Below, piece by piece: positions 19,042-24,882 of a stretch of 24,882 nt of DNA. The stretch is taken from contig CAUYUJ010008092.1 of NCBI GenBank assembly GCA_963575745.1, forward strand, positions 17,501 to 42,382. The letters run 5' to 3'. Numbering within the stretch: position 1 is the first letter of the stretch; every line of letters starts with the position of its first letter. This DNA comes from Prorocentrum cordatum. Its lineage: Eukaryota > Sar > Dinophyceae > Prorocentrales > Prorocentraceae. The notes under the pieces were generated by a model. It ran no database searches, was not told where the DNA came from, and saw only the letters and a list, made by a program, of their open reading frames with translations. The position numbers and the translations under genes were made by a program.

Positions 19042-19559
19042 GCCACTGCGACTGTCATCGCGAATGCGACTACGACTGCGAGAACAGCAGAACTCTACAA
19101 CTGGATTCTCATCTGAATCTTAAGGGGAATGCTTCCAGATATGCTCCTACACATCGCTGTTAGGTTGCTTTGCCGGGATACTTCATATGTGGTTCTCGCC
19201 TTTGCACCGCGCACATTCATCTTAAAACTTTGCAAGAGCTTCACGGATTCCCATGACCAACGTAGCAGACATGATGTTTTGGACGGACTCAGGCTTATAA
19301 GGGTGCACAAATTATGTTGATGTGCGATGTTCAAGTCCCACGAATGGCGTTCTGGCACGATTCATGAACGTTAAGACGCAACTGTCAGTTTGATCCGTGG
19401 CGTTGGAATCCCGAGAACAATGCTTTGGCATGACTCAGGATCTTCAAATAGCAACGAGGCAGTTCCCTCAGAACAAATGAACCGTTGTAGGAGCCTATGC
19501 AGAGGGAGCTTGGAGGCAGGGTTTATTCCAACATCGTTGATGCCTCTTGGGTTCACACT
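19042..19559. other. Noncoding sequence with a stray 83-bp repeat fragment
   Basis: No gene is seen. At about 19182-19250, ATATGTGGTTCTCGCCTTTG, then ACCGCGCACATTC and GAGCTTCACGGATT, match the 83-bp family of 17147-17430. The GGCTGA satellite and the 73-bp array therefore lie between related pieces. Confidence 0.65.
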
Positions 19560-19619
19560 GGTCCTCCTCCTCCTCCTCCTCCTCCTCCTCCTCCTCCTCC
19601 TCCTCCTCCTCCTCCTCCG
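19560..19619. repeat. (TCC)n microsatellite
   Basis: An uninterrupted run of TCC/CTC units about 60 bp long. Confidence 0.95.
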
Positions 19620-20574
19620 TCACCCTCCTCCGAGCGTGCCAAGGCGTGCCAAGTGCGCTGCCCCGCGAGGCATGCCCTCCTTGTCGTCGTCCTCGACGTG
19701 TGCTGGCAACGACCTCGACCCCTCTTGCGGGCCGCTCCCCCCCCCCCTCCCTGCGGGAGGGCACGCCGCCCCGCCCTTCCCCAGATTTATATTCAAACGT
19801 GCGTGATTTGTGGTGTGGATGTGAAAACAGCAACAGAAGTGGTCAATATCGTATTCTACACCTTCGAAAGTACCATACAACACCCTCAGGGCTCTCTCCG
19901 GGGCTCGTGCGCAGCTCCCAGGCAGCTCCTCCCAGGCCCGCGCGGAGCTCCGGGGCTCTCTCCGGCCTCTGCGAGCGTGCTGCGCCCACGCCCTCCCCTC
20001 GCACGGCCTCCCGCGGGGGGCCCCCCCTCTTGGGCGGACGGCTGCCCAGCGCCTGGAGCTACGAGGACCTCCCCGTTCCTCCTCTCCGGGCGTGGCCAAG
20101 ACGGGGGTGATGACCACAGTGGGGGCGCTCCATCAAGAAACCATCTGCTTTTCGTCAGGGCATCCTGGGTTTCTCTTCGCTCCGCGCGCCGCGCGGTGGC
20201 TTCCCGCAGCTGGGGAAGGAGCGGCTGCGTTCAGGGTACTCGGGGTTTTCCCTCAGATGCACCTCGCGCGCGTGTTTTTCAGGGTTGGGTTTCTTGCGAG
20301 GGTTTCTTGCGGTCGCGCCCTCACTGTAGGGGGGGGGCGGGATATCATGGCAGGGGCTATGATATCTCCCCAGATCTCATGGCGCCTCTTCTTATTGAAT
20401 CGCTTCGCTCATTCCGCCGGCCCGTGATATGGCATCGCTGGTTTTTGTCTGTGTGTTCGTTGCCCATGTTGCGCTCTTGGGGGCGGGTGTCGTTCGGACG
20501 CGTTGCGTGGGGAGTTTTGATGGTGAAGCAGTTCCCTGGGGGTCGTCTCTCGATGGGGCGAAATAGAGTCGTCG
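19620..20574. other. GC-rich noncoding sequence
   Basis: Several overlapping frames are open but without a recognisable domain. A small palindrome GATATCAT...ATGATATC is at 20341-20366. I cannot assign a gene. Confidence 0.4.
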
Positions 20575-21240
20575 TCAAGATGCTTCTTTGGGGGGCCTCT
20601 TGGGGTCTGTTGAGAGGCCGTTCGGGGGCGCCTGGGAGACATGTTTGAAGCCTTCTGGGGCTTCTTTTGGGCCTCCTGGGAGTCTCCTGGGGCCTCTTGG
20701 CGACATCTTGGGGCCTCTTGGAGGCCTCTTGGGGCCTCTTTGGGACCTCCTGGGCGCCTTCTGGGACGGAGGGCTCCATTTTTGAGTTCTCGGTATCCCT
20801 CCTGAGTCCCTCTTGGGCCCGTCTTGGGGCCTCTTGGTCCGTCTTGGGCGGCACTTGGGCCGTCTTGAGGGCTCTCTTGGGTCGTTTCGGCGCCGTCTTG
20901 GGAGCTTCGTGGGCCGTCTTGGAGCGGTCTTGGGGGCCTCTTGGGCCGTCTTGGAGCGTCCGGAAGCCGAAAAAGCCAGAACACAAAAAACATAGAAAAA
21001 CAAATGAAAATCAACGATTTTGGCCTCTTGGGGCTCTCTTCGGAGGCCTCTTGGAAGGCTCTTGGGGCGTCTTGGAGGCCTCTTGGGCTGTCTTGGGGGC
21101 CTTTTGGGCCGTCTTGGGGTCATCTTCGGCGTCTTCGAGCGCTCTTTGGGCGTCTCGGGGGCCTCTTGGGCAGTCTTGGGGGCCTCTTGGGGCACTCTGA
21201 GCGCGCTCTGGGGAGCCTGAGAGGCCGCACCCAGAAGGAA
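20575..21240 (-). repeat. GCCCAAGAGGCC minisatellite, reverse orientation
   Basis: On the plus strand the units read GGCCTCTTGGGGC and GCCGTCTTGGG, the reverse complement of the array at 8043-8410. An A-rich spacer (AAAAAACATAGAAAAACAAA, near 20985-21005) sits inside, matching the T-rich spacer of the other copy when inverted. The long frames here encode only repeats of Pro, Arg, Lys, Gln or Gly, Leu, Trp. Confidence 0.82.
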
Positions 21241-21904
21241 AACCATCTCTGAGTAGACTTGGTCGGGCGGCGGACCGGGCGTTGGTCGGGGTACTTTTCG
21301 CCGGGGGACCCCCAGGGGCCGCCCCGCGCGCGCGAACTAGAAATACTGTTAATACTGTTAACCAGTTACCGGAGATCTTAGCACGCCCTGGCCCGTTGGG
21401 CCGGCGAATTTCAATACGTCCCTGACCCTCCCCTGGGCCGCGCAGGTGCCTCCAGCTATGATTTGCGCCCCCTATCTTGGACGCCCCCGATCCTCCCCAG
21501 GGAGCGGGAGGAGGGAGGGAGTCGGACGTCGAGCAAGGAGATGCGATACATTCGGGGGAAGAAAGGTGCACCGTTTGTACCCTAAAGGGGGCCTCAAAGG
21601 AGCATCCTGGGGCCCGAAATGGGGACGAAAGCTGCACGTTCCTCCCCACTCCCATTCAGCGCATCCCCTTTAGTTATTGCCCAGGGAAGGAAGATCGGGG
21701 GAGGGCGAGATGCGGATGTCGCCCACTTCCCTCGTCGCCACGGCCAGATTCGCCTCGGAGTCCCGGCCAGAGCGCGCCCTGGGGGAGCTCTGGGGAAAGG
21801 CGGCATCGGTAGCGGTCCCCTCCAGAGGGAGACGGAGGCTAATTGGGCTGCCGTGGGGGGGGGGGGTCGGCCCCGCCCCGAGCAGTGCCGTGGCGGGACC
21901 GCTA
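21241..21904. other. GC-rich noncoding sequence with one hairpin motif copy
   Basis: GGGGCCGCCCCGCGCGCGCG (21315-21334), preceded by GGGGGACCCCC, is a tenth copy of the GGGGYCGCCCC motif. AATACTGTTAATACTGTTAA (21341-21360) is a short direct repeat. No gene is visible. Confidence 0.5.
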
Positions 21905-22030
21905 AGGCCCCAGTGGCGGTGTCCACGTGCGCCCCCCCCACCCAGCACAGCGTCTCGTGGCCACATAGGGAGCTCCACCTGAGGCCCCACTGGCGGTGTC
22001 CACATGCGTCTCCCCCACATCCAGCAGCTA
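21905..22030 (+). repeat. Isolated fragment of the 77-bp array family, about 1.5 units
   Basis: GGCCCCAGTGGCGGTGTCCA and CACATAGGGAGCTCCACC match the 77-bp units. The leader and tail of the full element are missing here. Confidence 0.82.
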
Positions 22031-22655
22031 CATGCTACCACTAACGTTGCACATCTTCTTGCATCCGTTCCTTCGTCTTCAGTTGTCGGAGGGACCGCTG
22101 AGGTCCGAGATCGTGGTTGGCGACTCGGAGATGAGCTGGGCAAAAAAATTCAGACCGCCACTCCCTTGGGATTGACGGAGCTGTCCAGGGATATGTCCTC
22201 GCCCCTTGGACACGCAGGTCGTGGTCGGCCCTACAACGCCGGAGATGCAAGATAGGGGCGGCAGTTCAGAGCCCCGAGTGATCAGGGCAGGGGGTGGTCA
22301 GGGATAATTTCTTATTCGGGCCTCCCGCTTCTGCGCCAGATGTTCTACATGTTGCAACCTGCCGCAATTTTTCTTTCGAATTCTGGATCAGCGGTGCCAG
22401 GGTTCTCGCTGATTAGAGCGACTGAACCACGCGTATCTCGGATGATTCGGCTGTCTAATCTTTGAGCGACGATAAGAATACTGCGCGGGAGGGCGTAATG
22501 CGACCAAGCGATTAAGATATGCCCAGGGTGGGCGCAGCTCCCCAGTGGGAAATGGACGATTAAAAAAGACATTCCCGCTTCGTCGTCGTCGTTGCCGTCG
22601 TCGAGGCCGCCAGGCCGCAGCCAGCGATCCAGACGAGAAACAGTAAATGCTTTCC
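22031..22655. other. Unassigned noncoding sequence
   Basis: No gene, RNA or repeat is recognised apart from a short CGT run near 22579-22600. Base composition is more balanced than in the flanks. Confidence 0.45.
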
Positions 22656-22799
22656 CCCGACCATTCTGTGGTGTTGGGTCCTCGCTTTGGAGAGAGCCCT
22701 GCGTTCCTCCCTTCCTTCCTCCTCCCCGTCCTCCCTCCTCCCTTGCCTGCCTCTGCTCTTCGCATCATTTTACCATGTCGGCACGCCCCTCGCACATCT

Positions 22800-23815
22800 C
22801 GTGACCCTGTAGAGAGCTCCACCGAAGGCCCGCATGCGTCCCCGCACCCGATTCCGGACCCCCGCCTCACACGCTTCGTGGCCTCATGGGGAGCTCCACC
22901 GAAGGCCCCAATGGCGGTGTTCGCATGCGTCCCCGCCGTCCACTTCGGCACACCCCTCACACGTTTCGTGGCCCCGTTGGGAGCTCAACCGAAGAGCCCA
23001 ATGACGGTGTTCGCATGCGTCCCCGCCACCCATGTCGGCACGTTCCTCACACGTTTCGTGGCCCCATATGGAATTCCACCGAAGGCCCTTAATTGCAGTG
23101 TTCGCATGCGCCCCCCCCCATGGATTCCGGCACACCGCTCGCACGCTGCGTGCCCCATAGGGAGCTCCACCGAAGGCGCCAGAGGAGACGCTTGCATGCG
23201 TTCCCCCTACCCAGCACACCGTTTCGTGGTCCCCTAGGAAGCTCCATCGAGGACCCCGGTGGCCGCGGCCGCATGCGTTTTCCACACCCAGTACAACGTT
23301 CCGTAGCCCCATAGGGAGCTTCACCGAAGGCCCCAGTGGCCGCGGCCGCATGCGTCTCCTGCACGCAGCACGCTGTTTAGTGGCCCCATGGGGAGCTCCA
23401 CCGAATACTCCAGAGGCCGCGGCCGCAGGCACCTCCCCCACCCAATACAACTAGACTCCAGTGACCAGAGCCGCATGCGCTTCCCCACCCAGTACGGTAG
23501 GTTTGCGTCGTGTCGACCAGCGGCGACCCCAGCGCGGGCGTTCAAGGTTGAACGCCGCCGGCGGCCCAGAATCGGTCGATGTTGAACGATCGGACGTTGC
23601 GGCAGCGGCCGATCGTTCAAGGTTGAACGATCCAGCGCGGTGTCAAAAACCAACGCCGGGGTCGGCACGACACGAACCTGCCGTACAAAGCTTCGTGGCC
23701 CCATAGGGAGCTCCTCCGAAGACGCCAGTGACCGCGGCCGCACGCGTCGACCCCACCCATTGCGGCAAGCTCCTAGCACGCTTCGTGGCCTCACAAGGAG
23801 CTCCACCGAGAGCGG
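22800..23815 (+). repeat. Diverged 77/90-bp array of copy B
   Basis: About nine units with GGGAGCTCCACCGAAGG-like landmarks run to 23460. One or two more follow the nested element (about 23690-23815). Several units carry the 13-bp TCGGCACACCCCTCACAC block seen only in edge units of copy A. Confidence 0.88.
23496..23682. mobile_element. 187-bp TIR element (MITE) nested in the 77-bp array, with GTAC duplication
   Basis: Left arm GGTAGGTTTGCGTCGTGT plus CGACC (23496-23518) and right arm (23660-23682) are inverted repeats over 23 bp with 4 differences, all transitions. GTAC flanks both ends (23492-23495, 23683-23686). A sister array unit at 23288-23295 reads CCAGTACAACG, which is the sequence expected before insertion. 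Inside are two palindromes, GGCGTTCAAGGTTGAACGCC (23537-23556) and a 22-bp one at 23611-23632 with the same GTTCAAGGTTGAAC centre. It has no coding capacity. The target site could be TA inside GTAC. Confidence 0.8.
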
Positions 23816-23846
23816 TACCCACCACGCGGCATTGCACATGGTTGGG

Positions 23847-24383
23847 TTCGTCGCCTGGATAATTTGGCCGTCCCTGCCCGATGTGTTTTTGAATCGCCTG
23901 GTTGCATTGACTGCCAGCAGGGCTGCAGTGGCGGAGCACGTTGTGCCTATTTCCTCGCAGGCGGTACCTCTCCTGGAGCGCACTCTGATCACAGGGCAGA
24001 TCCAGCGACAGCGACGGGCCCCCTCACCCCGCAGAGCTCCCGCAGAGCGGCGAACGACACCAAAATCCCTCCCCTCCTCCCCCACACTCCCGACAACGTG
24101 CCTTGGTCCTGCCCTGTGGCCCTCGCCCCTTTCTCTACAGGGCTGGCGATCTTCATCCCCAGTCCTTGTTTGGCGGCCCCTGGGCCCGCAGACCGTCTCC
24201 AGCTGCCGAGGTGAATCGCCAACCCAGGCCGAAGGCTCCAATTCGCCCTCCATGCCTAGCGGGGGAGCGTCGGGGGACATGGGAAAAACACACACGCATA
24301 ACCCGTATCCCCCCACCTGGAATTCGGGTTTTCGGGCCGGGTTGCGGTGATCTGGCAGGCAGTCCGTGGAGGAAACGCGTTGG
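23847..24383. other. Unassigned noncoding sequence
   Basis: I see no gene or repeat. Open frames on both strands lack recognisable features. Confidence 0.45.
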
Positions 24384-24385
24384 TA

Positions 24386-24556
24386 CAGTCGGGGCGCTGA
24401 AGAAGGAACCCTTTTCGTTGGGGAGGGGCTCCGCGTTCCTTAAGTGTTTCATGCCTCAGGTTTTCTTTAGGTTTTCGATACGAAATCGAAGTTCAACTTA
24501 TGGAAAATAAGGGCCTCGTTCCTTATTTAGGGTTCCTTAGGTCAACGCCCCGACTG
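24386..24556. mobile_element. 171-bp MITE with Tc1/mariner-like ends and TA target duplication
   Basis: The ends start CAGTCGGGGCG and are inverted over about 28 bp. The left arm is 24386-24412 and the right arm 24529-24556, both running to GGAACCCT, with a one-base gap and few differences. TA flanks each side (24384-24385 and 24557-24558). CAGT ends with a TA duplication are typical of Tc1/mariner elements. The inside is AT-richer and holds GTTCCTTA direct repeats. There is no ORF, so it needs a transposase from elsewhere. Confidence 0.85.
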
Positions 24557-24558
24557 TA

Positions 24559-24727
24559 GCGAAGAGAGTCGCGGCGTCGGTGGCCTGGGCCTCTTCCCTG
24601 CTTCGCCTCCTCGTCCGAGGGAGGCGGTGCCCCCGAGGCCCACAGGGCCCTCCTGTCCGGCCCGCGCCGAGAAGCGGTCCGCCCTCGGCCAGCGGACTGT
24701 CGTTCCGCATGGATGGGCCTCTGGGCC
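24559..24727. other. GC-rich noncoding sequence
   Basis: No gene or repeat was recognised between the MITE and the GGA microsatellite. Confidence 0.45.
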
Positions 24728-24882
24728 GAGGAGGAGGAGGAGGAGGAGGAGGAGGAGGAGGAGGAGGAGGAGGAGGAGGAGGAGGAGGAGAAAAGAGGGA
24801 GGAGAGGGAGGATGAGGAGGAGGAGGAGGGGGAGGAGGAGGCAGGGAGGAGGAGGCGGAAGAGAAGGGGAAGGAGGACGGAG
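24728..24882. repeat. (GGA)n microsatellite, imperfect, to the window edge
   Basis: A GAG/GGA run is pure to about 24788, then becomes a purine-rich imperfect repeat. It continues to the last base. Confidence 0.95.

Larger units (their letters stand above)
22656..23846 (+). mobile_element. Candidate non-autonomous element with internal 77/90-bp array, copy B
   Basis: The left end CCCGACCAT (22656-22664) and right end ATGGTTGGG (23838-23846) correspond to those of copy A. The leader TCTGTGGTGTTGGGTCCTCG and the CCTTCC/CCTCC tract are shared with copy A. So are the tail blocks CGGTACCCACCACGCGG and TGCACATGG. Units here are more diverged than in copy A and alternate between about 77 and 90 bp. 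A TIR element is nested inside at 23496-23682. Confidence 0.6.

Noticed and set aside
18084-19058. 324-residue Gln/Pro/Ala/Ser repeat protein on the minus strand
   Set aside because: It is a translation of the GGCTGA satellite, whose six-base unit keeps all frames open.
19320-19350. GTTCAAGTCCC, like a tRNA T-arm or pol III B box
   Set aside because: No acceptor stem, D-arm or A box can be placed at the right distance.
20341-20366. GATATCAT...ATGATATC palindrome as a regulatory site
   Set aside because: It is a single short hairpin without neighbours or a gene to act on; chance cannot be excluded.

Overview
The window looks like nuclear DNA of a dinoflagellate. The main reason is an exact 22-nt match to the dinoflagellate spliced leader (DinoSL) at 11339-11360. 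A second, decayed copy lies at 8417-8438. GC-rich coding sequence, many microsatellites and retroelement remnants fit this. I cannot name the genus. I see no convincing single-copy host gene, rRNA, tRNA or CRISPR array; nearly everything readable is mobile or repetitive DNA.

Layout. (1) 1-7545: a broken reverse-transcriptase (RT) protein with a probable restriction-like endonuclease tail (3-3295), then a Cys-rich protein of about 965 codons interrupted by one in-frame TGA (4003-6900). Both carry copies of a short GC-rich hairpin motif with core GGGGYCGCCCC, found about ten times in the window. (2) 7546-11338: a long AGT microsatellite, a minisatellite built on GCCCAAGAGGCC, the relict DinoSL, a 105-bp tandem repeat, and a bounded element (9277-10484) holding a 77-bp repeat array. 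(3) 11339-about 17146: a nearly full-length APE-type LINE that begins exactly with DinoSL. It has ORF1 (coiled coil plus RRM-like part) and ORF2 (endonuclease, RT, CCHC finger), both broken by stops and frameshifts. (4) 17147-19041: three tandem families (83 bp, 73 bp, and a GGCTGA satellite with a period near 155 bp). (5) 19042-24882: gene-poor sequence, an inverted relative of the GCCCAAGAGG minisatellite, a second copy of the 77-bp-array element (22656-23846) with a small TIR element nested in it (23496-23682), a 171-bp Tc1/mariner-like MITE flanked by TA (24386-24556), and a GGA microsatellite to the end.

How the parts relate. The LINE that starts at DinoSL suggests that a trans-spliced LINE mRNA was copied back into the genome. 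The 77-bp arrays occur twice with the same leader and the same tail, so they behave as a defined element and not as free satellite. The two small TIR elements are non-autonomous, and no transposase is visible here. All element assignments come from reading motifs and repeats by eye; no database or alignment was run.
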